From a bacterium (lineage in GTDB: Bacteria; Hydrothermota; UBA3073; JACQXS01; JAQTXJ01): DNA of 64,000 nt. Position 1 is the first letter of the stretch. Every line of letters starts with the position of its first letter. The stretch is from NCBI GenBank assembly GCA_028716385.1, contig JAQUPX010000001.1:734613-798612 (forward strand). Direction: 5' to 3'. The position numbers and the translations under genes were made by a program. The notes beneath the pieces are model-generated. The model was given only the letters and a program-made list of their open reading frames with translations. It was not told where the DNA came from and searched no databases. Below, in pieces: positions 16,670 to 24,919 of this stretch.

Positions 16670-17419
16670 TAAGTAGTTAATACAACGGGAGTGAGGAAAT
16701 GTCAAATAAAAATCATAGCAACTAATTTGCCACAAAATCACGAAGACACGAAAAAAAACAGATAAAAGCAACCACAGAGAGCACAGGGAAAGGAACAGAT
16801 TAACACGAAAATGCAAAAAACATAAAAAACACGAAAAACCCTCCAAAAAGATCGGCGGGCAGGCAGACAACAAAAAAGAATTTAGCCACAGAATGACACA
16901 GAAATACACGGAAAGTTGTGGGGTTGCCAAAAAAGATAAACAGCAACAGAAAGAAAAGATTTGCCACAGAATGACACAGAAATACACGGAAAAGAAAAAC
17001 AGATAACCCAGCTGAGCTGGATAAGTTAGACTAATCCTTCTGCGTCGGAAAGTCTAACTAACAGAAAGAAGTTTTGCCACAGAAATACACAGAAGTACAC
17101 GGAAAACAACAGATAACGGAAAAAATTTGCACACAGATTTACACAGATTAAAACGGATTAACACAGAAAAGAGAAAACGGAAAGAATTTTTTAACAGGGA
17201 CTTGAATAGACTGATAAGAGGCAACAAAAAGAATTATTAGCCCAGCGGATTTACACGGACAAGAAAAAAGATGGCATTAAAGATTGACAAAAATAGGTTT
17301 TGAGAATATTGAGTATAAAGATACTTGTTGATGGGATAAAAAAGATAGGTCATATAGGACAGATAAGTCGTATAGGACAAATAAAATAAAGAACAGAAAA
17401 CAGAGAAGGGAGGAAATAA
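16670..17419. repeat. Intergenic region of ACAGAAATACACGGA-type repeats
   Basis: No gene is supported. Several CCACAGAATGACACAGAAATACACGG-type units are present (about 16884, 16962 and 17075), along with a GGCGGGCAGGCAG unit (about 16854), the bipartite hairpin at 17008-17061, the AACAGGGACTTGAATAGA unit (about 17191) and a GTCATATAGGAC 9-bp-periodic stretch (about 17347-17390) just before the next gene. Confidence 0.8.
17008..17061. repeat. Bipartite hairpin element, copy 3
   Basis: CCAGC/GCTGG small hairpin, then ATA, then the stem AGTTAGACT (17024-17032)/AGTCTAACT (17051-17059) with the loop core CTTCTGCGTCGGAA. It is the copy closest to 509-563 but with compensating changes in both stems. 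Confidence 0.75.
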
Positions 17420-19621
17420 ATGAAGAAAAATATAATATTATTTTTTATTTTTAGTGTGATTGCGGGGAAGAGTTTTGGGCAATATGCGGGGTGGACGAAT
17501 TATACAAACGGACAATGGATTGGGGCTATTGCGGATAGCGGGAACGAAGTATGGATTGGTACCGGTGGCGGACTTGTAAAAATGAACAAAACTACAGGGG
17601 AAAAGATATTTTATAACCATGCGAATTCAGGTTTGCCCGATAACGATGTCTGTGCTCTTGCAATAGAAGGGACGACCGGCGATATCTGGATTGGCACTAA
17701 TGTTGGTGGTCTTGCAAAATTTGACAGGACTAACTGGACTGTGTTCAATACCTTAAATTCGGGATTGCCTTCTGACGCTGTCTATGCCCTTGCAATAGGA
17801 GGAACTAATATCTGGATTGGAACTGTTGGTGGTGGTCTTGCAAAGTTTGACGGAACTAACTGGACTGTGTATGACACTTCAAATTCCGGGATGCCGGATG
17901 GCTTTGTTGGCGCTATTGGGATAGAAGGGGGTAATATCTGGGTTGGAACTTATTTTGGTGGTGGTGGCCTTGCAAAGTTTGACGGGACGAACTGGACTGT
18001 GTATAACACTTCAAATTCCGGTTTGCCTGAGAACAATGTTCTTGCTCTTGGGATAGAAGAGACGACTGGCGATATCTGGATGGGTGTGGGTAGTCATGGT
18101 CTTGTAAAGTTTGATGGGACGAACTGGACTGTGTATAATTCCGGATTGCCCAGTAATCAGGTCAATGCTATTGGGATAGAAGGAACGACTGGCGACATCT
18201 GGATTGGCACTTATAATGGTCTTGTGAAGTTTGACGGAACGAATTGGACTGTGTATGACACTTCAAATTCCGGTTTGCCTTATAGCTATGTTTCTGAGCT
18301 TGATATAGAGGGAACGACTGGCGATATCTGGATTGGCACGGGGGATGGTCTTGCAAAGTTTGATGGTGCGAACTGGAATACTTATAATACCTCAAATTCC
18401 GGGTTGCCTAATAACTGGATTACAACTCTTGCAATAGAAGGGACGACTGGCAATAAATGGATTGGCGGTGATAATAGTCTTGTAAAATTTGACGGGACGA
18501 ACTGGACTGTGTATGACACCTCAAATTCAGGTTTGCCCGGCAACTTTATTTATAATATTACGATAAAAGGAAATGACAAGTGGATTGGCACTGCTGATGG
18601 GCTTGCAAAGTTTGATGGCGCAAACTGGACCGTGTACAATACGAGTAATTCAGGATTACCTTATGATGAGGTTTTGTCTCTTGCAATAGATGGAACAACG
18701 AAATGGGTTGGGACTTATGGGGGATTAGTAAAATTTGATGGCACTAACTGGACTGTGTATGATACCTCAAATTCCGTTTTGCCTGCTAATCAGGTCAATG
18801 CGATTGGGATAGAAGGGACGAGTGGCGATATCTGGGTTGGTACTTACGATGAGAATTCTTATCCTTATGGTGGTTGTGTTGCGAAGTTTGATGGAACAAA
18901 CTGGACCGTGTATGACACCTCAAATTTCGGTCTGCCGTATGATTGTGTTAATGCTCTTGCGATAGAAGAGACGACTGGCAATATTTGGGTTGGCATGTAT
19001 AATCCTTTTTATAGTTATGGTGGTGGTCTTGCGAAGTTTGACGGAACGAATTGGACTGTGTATAATACTTCAAATTCGGGGTTGCCTTCTAACCGTGTAA
19101 AATCACTTGCAATTGAAGGAACGACTGGCGATATCTGGGTTGGCACTGTTAATGGTCTTGCGAAGTTTGACGGGACAAACTGGACTGTGTACAATAAATC
19201 AAATTCTGGGTTGCCTTCAAATGTTGTTGCTACGCTTGGAATAGAAGGAAATAATATCTGGATGGGTGCTGGTAACTGGCTTGCAGTGTATAATACGACG
19301 GGAGTAGAAGAGAAATCGAATTTGGATTTTGGATTGGGGATTGCGGATTTAAGAATAGGGAAAAACCCGTTTGTGAAGGCAACGGTGATTAGTTATTCCG
19401 CCTCAGGCGGATTTCGCTCCGCTCAAGAAGGAAAAAGCAAGGTTACTTTAAAACTTTATGATATTGCAGGCAATTGTGTGAAGACGTTGATTGACGGGGA
19501 GAAGGAAGCGGGGAGTTATAGCGTTAAATTGGATGGGAAAGATTTGAAGACGGGGGTATATTTTGTGAGGCTGAGCAGTGGTGGGTTTACAGAGAGTAAG
19601 AAGATAATATTGATGAAATAA
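17420..19621 (+). CDS. Secreted 14-blade propeller protein with T9SS sorting domain
   Basis: The protein has 733 residues. The signal peptide (MKKNIILFFIFSVIAGKSFG) is followed by 14 repeats of about 42 residues of the type WIGTxxGLAKFDGTNWTVYN, then SNSGLPxNxVxxLAIEGTT. These are the 'two-component regulator propeller' repeats, here without any kinase. Fourteen blades fit two seven-bladed propellers. The C-terminal 100 residues are a T9SS sorting domain (GKNPFVKATVISY, LKLYDIAGNCVKTL, TGVYFVRL, KKIILMK). The loop SASGGFRSAQ in that domain is encoded by a CCGCCTCAGGCGG repeat (about 19400-19429). GGGAGG precedes the ATG. The closest relative here is the gene at 52264. Ligand or role unknown. 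Confidence 0.88.
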   Translation: MKKNIILFFIFSVIAGKSFGQYAGWTNYTNGQWIGAIADSGNEVWIGTGGGLVKMNKTTGEKIFYNHANSGLPDNDVCALAIEGTTGDIWIGTNVGGLAKFDRTNWTVFNTLNSGLPSDAVYALAIGGTNIWIGTVGGGLAKFDGTNWTVYDTSNSGMPDGFVGAIGIEGGNIWVGTYFGGGGLAKFDGTNWTVYNTSNSGLPENNVLALGIEETTGDIWMGVGSHGLVKFDGTNWTVYNSGLPSNQVNAIGIEGTTGDIWIGTYNGLVKFDGTNWTVYDTSNSGLPYSYVSELDIEGTTGDIWIGTGDGLAKFDGANWNTYNTSNSGLPNNWITTLAIEGTTGNKWIGGDNSLVKFDGTNWTVYDTSNSGLPGNFIYNITIKGNDKWIGTADGLAKFDGANWTVYNTSNSGLPYDEVLSLAIDGTTKWVGTYGGLVKFDGTNWTVYDTSNSVLPANQVNAIGIEGTSGDIWVGTYDENSYPYGGCVAKFDGTNWTVYDTSNFGLPYDCVNALAIEETTGNIWVGMYNPFYSYGGGLAKFDGTNWTVYNTSNSGLPSNRVKSLAIEGTTGDIWVGTVNGLAKFDGTNWTVYNKSNSGLPSNVVATLGIEGNNIWMGAGNWLAVYNTTGVEEKSNLDFGLGIADLRIGKNPFVKATVISYSASGGFRSAQEGKSKVTLKLYDIAGNCVKTLIDGEKEAGSYSVKLDGKDLKTGVYFVRLSSGGFTESKKIILMK

Positions 19622-19628
19622 AGAATAG

Positions 19629-19692
19629 GACATATAAGTCATATAAGACATATAAGTCATATAAGACATATAAGTCATATAGGTCATATAAA
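19629..19692. repeat. Tandem 18-bp repeat (GACATATAAGTCATATAA)
   Basis: Three 18-bp units run in tandem, followed by a half unit. Each unit is two related 9-mers (GACATATAA, GTCATATAA). Looser stretches of the same 9-bp period occur at about 7035-7076, 7366-7407, 17347-17390 and 20333-20371. Confidence 0.9.
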
Positions 19693-19753
19693 AAAAGAAG
19701 AAAAACAGAAAACATATAAAAAAAAGAACAGAAAGAAAAGGAGAGGAGGCGGA

Positions 19754-20335
19754 ATGACGGGCAATAACGAATTGTCGAAACTTATTCCTGCTCATGGAGG
19801 GTATCGTAACCTTCAGTCTTATCAGATGGCAGAGATTGTTTTTGACGCTACAACGGTATTCTGCAATCGCTTTATTGATAAACGCTCCCGCACTAATGAC
19901 CAGATGATACAAGCGGCTCGCAGCGGCAAACAAAATATCGCTGAAGGGTGTATGGCTTCAGGGACTTCTAAAAAGACAGAACTTAAACTTATTGGTGTTG
20001 CGCGGGCAAGCCTTGAAGAACTGCTTCTAGATTTTCAGGATTATCTGCGTCAGCGAGGAGTTCCTCTTTGGACAAAAGATACTCCGGAAGCGCAAAAAGT
20101 AAGGCAGTTCGCTTACGAAAAGAATAAGTCGTATAAGATTTATAAGACATATATTGAAGAGAAAGAGGATGATGTGGCGGCAAATACTATAATCTGTATG
20201 ATTCACCAGACAAACTACCTGCTTGACTGGCAATTACGGGCATTGGAAAAAGATTTTTTGAAAGAGGGCGGTTTCACGGAAAAACTATATCGTGTAAGGT
20301 TACAGTATAGGACAGATAAAAAAGAAGAGAGATAA
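19754..20335 (+). CDS. Four-helix-bundle (S23-type) protein with suffix domain
   Basis: The protein has 193 residues. Residues about 15-100 match the four-helix-bundle family found as proteins encoded in 23S rRNA intervening sequences (YQMAEIVFDATTVFC, ARSGKQNIAEG, TELKLIGVARASLEELLLDFQDYL). The rest (NTIICMIHQTNYLLDWQLRALEKDFLKEGGF) matches the 'four helix bundle suffix' extension of the long form. The family lacks known catalysis and no rRNA gene is nearby here. GGAGGCGG precedes the ATG, so the start is firm. It stands alone, flanked on both sides by GTCATATAAGAC-type tandem repeats. Confidence 0.85.
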   Translation: MTGNNELSKLIPAHGGYRNLQSYQMAEIVFDATTVFCNRFIDKRSRTNDQMIQAARSGKQNIAEGCMASGTSKKTELKLIGVARASLEELLLDFQDYLRQRGVPLWTKDTPEAQKVRQFAYEKNKSYKIYKTYIEEKEDDVAANTIICMIHQTNYLLDWQLRALEKDFLKEGGFTEKLYRVRLQYRTDKKEER

Positions 20336-20582
20336 GACGTATAGGTCATATAGGTCTTATAAGACATATAATATAAAACGAAGAACAGAAAGACAGAAAT
20401 TTTCAACAGGGACTCGACGAGACTATAAGAGGCAATAGAAAAAACAGATGCGGAGATGGGGAAAATCGGAGATGGGGAAAACGGATAAGACAGAAGCGGA
20501 TTAAAAAGCTTGACTAAATAAAAAATTATTATACTGAAATACTATAATAAAAAAGTAAGAGTGAAAAACGTGAGGGGGGAAT

Positions 20583-21425
20583 ATGAAGTTTTTAAATATA
20601 TTAGGTGTAGTGTTGGGGCTTGTTTGTTTTGGCAGTGTTTTATCGGCAGAAGAAATCGCTTATGATAATGGCACTCTTGGTGTTTACTGGCCCTGGAGTT
20701 CCAGCTGACCGCATTGTTTTGGTTACAACGGAGTAAGGTTTACTCCGGCACAAACGCCATGCAGAGTTACCGGAGCACGCGCCGTTATAGGTTCATGGGG
20801 CGGAGCAGGTTCATTATGCAGTTTATTTGTTTATACCGCAAACGGAACAACTCCCGGGACTCGTTTAGCAACGGCTACTTCTATGCCTTCAACACAAGTA
20901 GGGCAATGGATTACGGTAACGTTTCCCACGCAAAATAATTTTAACGGGGACTTTTTTATAATTGCATTCATCTATAAAAGCACTACTATTGGCATAGCAA
21001 CGGATGGGGCAGTTAATTATGGGGACAGGGGCGTATGTTCAAACAACCTTTCGACGTGGAACAATTATGCAGCCGAATTACACACGGGAGATATGATGCT
21101 GCGGGCAACCGTTTCGTATACCGGGATTGAGGAAAATGAAGGCGCGGGTAAGGAAGAAATTTATTCAATTTCGCCGAATCCGGTAATCAACAGGAGTGTT
21201 ATTTCGTATACGATAAAAGAGAACTCAAAAGTTTCTTTGAAGATATATGACATTGCGGGGAAGGAAGTAAAAACTATTGCAAACGGTATCGAGACAGCGG
21301 GAACGAAAAAATTAGAATGGAACGCGAGAGATAACGCCGGGAAGAAAATAAATTCGGGCGTGTATTTTTGCAAGATGCAAATTAATAATAAAGAAGTGGC
21401 GACAAAGAGTTTGATAATTTTGTAA
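20583..21425 (+). pseudogene. T9SS cargo gene interrupted by in-frame TGA
   Basis: The ATG at 20583 follows GAGGGGGG and encodes a signal peptide (MKFLNILGVVLGLVCFG) and a mature start AEEIAYDNGT. The frame meets TGA at 20706-20708 (codon 42), then continues open for 238 codons with a coherent secreted domain (GVRFTPAQTPCRVTGARAVIG, CSLFVYTANGTTPG) and a sorting domain (NPVINRSVISYTI, KIYDIAGKEVKTI, SGVYFCKM). No frameshift is needed. The domain resembles the N-terminal module of the two subtilases at 24920 and 27465. TGA ends other genes here, so recoding is unlikely; a recent nonsense mutation or sequence error fits better. An ATG at 20883 could still start a fragment, but it would lack a signal peptide. 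Confidence 0.75.
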
Positions 21426-21489
21426 ACGGAAAACGAAAATATAGTGCCTTTATTAAAGAAGAGATAAAAGGTTTTTAAAAAGATTTTTG

Positions 21490-21517
21490 TTGACATATTT
21501 ATATAGTGTGATAATTT
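21490..21517 (+). promoter_or_regulatory. Promoter of the ribosomal protein operon, probably leaderless
   Basis: TTGACA (21490-21495), a 16-nt spacer, then TAATTT (21512-21517). The rpsM ATG follows exactly 8 nt later and has no Shine-Dalgarno sequence. Confidence 0.6.
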
Positions 21518-21525
21518 GACCGTCT

Positions 21526-21924
21526 ATGGCGAGAATTTTTGGTATTGAAATACCTGATGCGAAAAGAGTAGAGATCGGGCTTACATATATATTCGGTATC
21601 GGCAGGACATTATCCGTCAAAATACTCGATAAAGCCAAAATATCCGTTGATAAGAGGGTGAAAGACCTTACGGATAAAGAAATGGAAAGCATCAGAAAAA
21701 TCATTGAATCGGACTATAAGGTAGAAGGTGCATTACGTTCGGAAGTAAGCGAGAACATCAAAAGATTTATTGAAATTAATTGTTATCGCGGGACAAGGCA
21801 CAAAAAAGGATTACCCGTAAGAGGACAACGAACAAAAACGAACGCAAGAACAAGAAAAGGAAAATCAAAAGGCGCAATTGCACTGAAGAAAAAAGTAGAT
21901 AAAACGAGCGGCAAAAAAGGTTAA
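21526..21924 (+). CDS. rpsM: 30S ribosomal protein S13
   Basis: The protein has 132 residues and the typical S13 profile: [26 protein letters not shown] at the start (positions 1-26), the helix-two-turn-helix region, and the conserved C-terminal [25 protein letters not shown]-type stretch (about 92-116). It binds the 16S rRNA head and contacts the P-site tRNA. It leads the operon with rpsK (2 nt gap) and rpsD. There is no ribosome-binding site; the promoter lies so close that a leaderless mRNA is likely. The Lys-rich tail is slightly longer than in E. coli S13. Confidence 0.98.
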   Translation: MARIFGIEIPDAKRVEIGLTYIFGIGRTLSVKILDKAKISVDKRVKDLTDKEMESIRKIIESDYKVEGALRSEVSENIKRFIEINCYRGTRHKKGLPVRGQRTKTNARTRKGKSKGAIALKKKVDKTSGKKG

Positions 21925-21926
21925 AA

Positions 21927-22298
21927 ATGGCGAAAAAGAAAATCAGAAGAGTTGACCCAAACGGAATAATACATATATACGCAACATTTAATAATACAAT
22001 CGTGACCGTAACCGATATGACGGGTAACTGCTTGTCATGGGCTTCCAGCGGAAGCGCAGGGTTCAAGGGAACGAGAAAAGGGACTCCATTTGCGGCTTCA
22101 TTATGCGCAAAAAAATGTGTTCAGGACGTCGTGAATGCGGGAATGAAAAGAGTTGAAATCTGGTTGAAAGGCCCCGGCTCGGGAAGAGACCCGGCAGTGA
22201 GGTCAATTAAAGGAAGCGGACTAAAAATCATAACGATTAAAGACTTAACTCCTCTTCCGCATAACGGCTGTAGACCGCCAAAACCACGGAGAGTGTAA
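21927..22298 (+). CDS. rpsK: 30S ribosomal protein S11
   Basis: The protein has 123 residues and is full-length. S11 signatures include [21 protein letters not shown] (about 12-32), [18 protein letters not shown], the [13 protein letters not shown] loop and the C-terminal [18 protein letters not shown]. It lines the 16S platform together with S18 and S6. It sits 2 nt after rpsM and 3 nt before rpsD, so the three are cotranscribed. Confidence 0.98.
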   Translation: MAKKKIRRVDPNGIIHIYATFNNTIVTVTDMTGNCLSWASSGSAGFKGTRKGTPFAASLCAKKCVQDVVNAGMKRVEIWLKGPGSGRDPAVRSIKGSGLKIITIKDLTPLPHNGCRPPKPRRV

Positions 22299-22301
22299 TT
22301 T

Positions 22302-22925
22302 ATGTCAAGATATACGGGACCAAAATGCAGGCTTTGTAGAAGAGAAGGGGAAAAATTATTTTTGAAAGGCCCCAGGTGTCAAACCGAAAAATGCGCATTT
22401 GAAAGAAGACAGACAACACCGGGATTACCACCAAAGAAAAACGTAAGAAGATTATCCGAATATGGTATTCATTTGAGAGAAAAACAAAAAGTAAAAAGAA
22501 TGTATGGTTTGCAGGAAAGACAATTCAGAGAATATTTTGAAGTAGCCGCGAGCAAAAAAGGCGTTACCGGCGAAGCTTTATTGCAAATGTTAGAAAGAAG
22601 ACTCGATAATTTAGTTTATAGAATCGGGCTCGCAAGTTCAAGAAGAATGGCGAGAGAATACATAACTCACGGGCATTTTCTTGTGAATAACCATATAACT
22701 AACGTTCCATCGTTCCTTGTCAAAAAAGGCGACGAAATAAAACTAAAAGAAAAATCAAAAACATTGAAATCTATAGAAGAAGCATTGAAAGGCAAACAGG
22801 AAGTACCTTTATGGCTCTCCTTTGAACCTGCTGAATTTCGTGTGGTCGTGAAAGAACTACCTGAACGAAAAGATGCTCCTCAGGATATAAGAGAAAACTT
22901 AATTGTAGAACTTTATTCGAAGTAA
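22302..22925 (+). CDS. rpsD: 30S ribosomal protein S4, zinc-finger (C+) form
   Basis: The protein has 207 residues. The N-terminus has the four-Cys zinc motif of C+ S4 proteins (CRLCRREGEKLF, then RCQTEKC). The central region binds 16S rRNA, and an S4 RNA-binding domain follows (LERRLDNLVYRIGLASSRRMAREYITHGHF, at about 105-134). S4 is a primary 16S assembly protein. The gene is the last of the visible operon: rpoA and rplQ, which usually follow, are absent, and gcvPB comes next after 55 nt. Confidence 0.97.
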   Translation: MSRYTGPKCRLCRREGEKLFLKGPRCQTEKCAFERRQTTPGLPPKKNVRRLSEYGIHLREKQKVKRMYGLQERQFREYFEVAASKKGVTGEALLQMLERRLDNLVYRIGLASSRRMAREYITHGHFLVNNHITNVPSFLVKKGDEIKLKEKSKTLKSIEEALKGKQEVPLWLSFEPAEFRVVVKELPERKDAPQDIRENLIVELYSK

Positions 22926-22980
22926 AAAATTGAGTTACTTAATTAGTTGTCAGTCGTTTATTCCTCGGAGGTGAAAAATT

Positions 22981-24399
22981 ATGAAACTAAGCTTTGAACT
23001 ATCAAAAAAAGGCAGAAAAGGCTATACTTTGCCGGAATTGGATACTCCAAAAACTGAAATTCCGACAGAATATTTGCGAAAAAATTCTCCAAGATTGCCG
23101 GAACTTGGTGAAGTGGATGTCGTAAGACATTTCATTAACCTATCGAACCTTAATTATAACATAGACAGAAATTTTTATCCACTGGGATCCTGCACGATGA
23201 AATATAATCCTAAAATAAACGAATATACATCAAGAATACAAGGACTTAACGAAATACATCCTTTGCAACCGGAGTCTACGGTTCAAGGGGCGTTGCAGAT
23301 ATTATTCGAACTTTCCGAATGGTTGAAAGAAATCAGCGGGATGAAAGAAGTGTCTCTGCAACCCGTAGCGGGCGCGCATTCCGAGTTTACGGCGCTACTT
23401 GTCGTGAAAAAATATTTTGAAAAGAAAGGCGAAAAAAGAACTAAAATACTTATACCGGATTCGGCTCACGGTACAAACCCGGCGAGTGCGGTGATTGCAG
23501 GCTTTACACCCGTGCAGATACAATCTAATGCGAAAGGTATGATTGACCCCGCGGAACTGGAAAAGGTTATGGATGAAGATACTGCGTGCGTTATGTTTAC
23601 AATGCCAAATACGCTCGGGATGTTTGAAAGCGATATTTCTCAACTTTGTGACATAATTCATAGAAAAGGCGGGCTGGTTTATATGGACGGCGCTAACTTG
23701 AACGCATTCCTTGGTATACTGAAACCGGCCGATATAGGCGTGGATATTATGCATTTTAATTTACATAAAACTTTTAGTACCCCACACGGAACAGGCGGAC
23801 CTGGCGGAGGTGGCGTGGGAGTCGTTGATAAATTAAAAGATTTTTTACCCGTGCCGAAAGTAATTAAAAAAGGCGAAACTTTTGCGCTGGATTATAAATT
23901 CCCGAATTCTATCGGGAGAGTTCATGCGTTTTATGGCAATTTTGGGGTATGCATAAAAGCGTATACTTATATTAAAATGCTCGGAGCAAAAGGACTGCGA
24001 AAAGCATCCGAAAATGCAATCATAAACGCAAACTATGTATTGGCAAGTTTGAAAGATTATTACGATGCACCATATCCTATACCCTGTATGCACGAATGTG
24101 TGCTCGCAGGTAAACATGGAACGAAAACACTGGATATCGCGAAAAGATTGCTGGATTATGGAATGCATCCACCCACTATCTATTTCCCTCTGATAGTTCA
24201 CGAAGCTATAATGATAGAACCTACTGAAACGGAAAGTATTGATACGCTGAATGATTTTATAGAAACTTTAATCACTATAGCTAAAGAGGCAGATACAAAT
24301 CCTGATTTACTAAAATCGGCGCCTCATAATACTCCTGTGGGAAGATTGGATGAAGTAAAAGCAGCGAGAGAATTAAGCGTGAATTATTTTAACTCGTAA
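22981..24399 (+). CDS. gcvPB: Glycine dehydrogenase (decarboxylating) subunit 2
   Basis: The protein has 472 residues, the normal length for the C-terminal half of split P-protein. It forms the glycine-cleavage P-protein with GcvPA, which is not in this window. The PLP-binding Lys lies in NLHKTFSTPHGTGGPGGG (about 260-277). Other signatures are PLGSCTMKYNPKIN near the N-terminus and DSAHGTNPASA. CGGAGGTGAAAAATT precedes the ATG. No glycine riboswitch is visible in the 55 nt upstream. It could be cotranscribed with rpsD, since no terminator separates them. Confidence 0.96.
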   Translation: MKLSFELSKKGRKGYTLPELDTPKTEIPTEYLRKNSPRLPELGEVDVVRHFINLSNLNYNIDRNFYPLGSCTMKYNPKINEYTSRIQGLNEIHPLQPESTVQGALQILFELSEWLKEISGMKEVSLQPVAGAHSEFTALLVVKKYFEKKGEKRTKILIPDSAHGTNPASAVIAGFTPVQIQSNAKGMIDPAELEKVMDEDTACVMFTMPNTLGMFESDISQLCDIIHRKGGLVYMDGANLNAFLGILKPADIGVDIMHFNLHKTFSTPHGTGGPGGGGVGVVDKLKDFLPVPKVIKKGETFALDYKFPNSIGRVHAFYGNFGVCIKAYTYIKMLGAKGLRKASENAIINANYVLASLKDYYDAPYPIPCMHECVLAGKHGTKTLDIAKRLLDYGMHPPTIYFPLIVHEAIMIEPTETESIDTLNDFIETLITIAKEADTNPDLLKSAPHNTPVGRLDEVKAARELSVNYFNS

Positions 24400-24446
24400 T
24401 TTTACTTGCGTAATACGAGAAAAATTAATTAGAGGTTTCTTAGAAA

Positions 24447-24518
24447 CGCCCCCAACGGGAGTTGAACCCGTGTTTTTACCTTGAAAGAGTAGTGTCCTAA
24501 CCGCTAGACGATAGGGGC
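24447..24518 (-). tRNA. tRNA-Glu (anticodon TTC)
   Basis: The 72-nt sequence folds as a full cloverleaf. The acceptor is GCCCCTA with TGGGGGC (one G-T pair). The D arm contains TCTAGCGGTTAGGAC, the anticodon loop is CTTTCAA, and the T arm is ACGGGTTCAACTCCCGT. CCA is not encoded. It lies 29 nt downstream of tRNA-Lys on the same strand and shares its promoter. Confidence 0.95.
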
Positions 24519-24547
24519 AAATTCAATCATTTTTCTTCTAAAAATTT

Positions 24548-24620
24548 TGAGCCGTGCTGGATTCGAACCAGCGACACCCGGATTAAAGATCCGGTGCTCT
24601 ACCAACTGAGCTAACGGCCC
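24548..24620 (-). tRNA. tRNA-Lys (anticodon TTT) with C at position 33
   Basis: The 73-nt cloverleaf has acceptor GGGCCGT with ACGGCTC, D arm GCTCAGTTGGTAGAGC, and T arm GCTGGTTCGAATCCAGC. The anticodon stem is CCGGA/TCCGG and its seven-nt loop is TCTTTAA. This puts TTT at 34-36 but C at position 33, where nearly all tRNAs have T. Confidence 0.93.
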
Positions 24621-24639
24621 ATAAAATTTATTATTCTCT

Positions 24640-24667
24640 TCTATACTATAAATACACTAATTGTCAA
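24640..24667 (-). promoter_or_regulatory. Promoter of the tRNA-Lys/tRNA-Glu pair
   Basis: Read on the minus strand, TTGACA and TATAGA are separated by 16 nt, and the -10 box ends 19 nt before the tRNA-Lys 5' end. Confidence 0.65.
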
Positions 24668-24919
24668 GTTTAAGTTTTTAAGTCCAAATATATAATCCCT
24701 TTTTTTCGGTAGATTGTTTTATGGGATATACAAAAATGATTTTTGAAACAGTCCGTCTTACTTTATTTTTATTGCATATTTATAACGGTATCTTTATCTA
24801 CATAAAAATTAAAACCCTATTGTTTTTATTTCCTTGACAAAAAACAAAAAATTTAACATATACATATAATATTATTAACAATTAAAAACATTTTTTAAAG
24901 TTTTTGTAGGGAGGTGCGT

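Noticed and set aside
16670-16987. Longer histidine kinase start giving 106 extra N-terminal residues
   Set aside because: The extra codons are read through ACACAGAAATACACGG-type intergenic repeats found throughout the window. The first kinase-like residue is the Met at 16669.
19629-19692. Short direct repeats as a CRISPR array
   Set aside because: The units are tandem with no unique spacers, and no cas genes are visible.
20706-20708. TGA read as Trp or selenocysteine
   Set aside because: TGA ends several intact genes here, TGG is used freely for Trp, and no SECIS-like hairpin is evident right after the codon.
22926-22980. Glycine riboswitch before gcvPB
   Set aside because: Only 55 nt separate the genes and no riboswitch-like fold or conserved core is visible.
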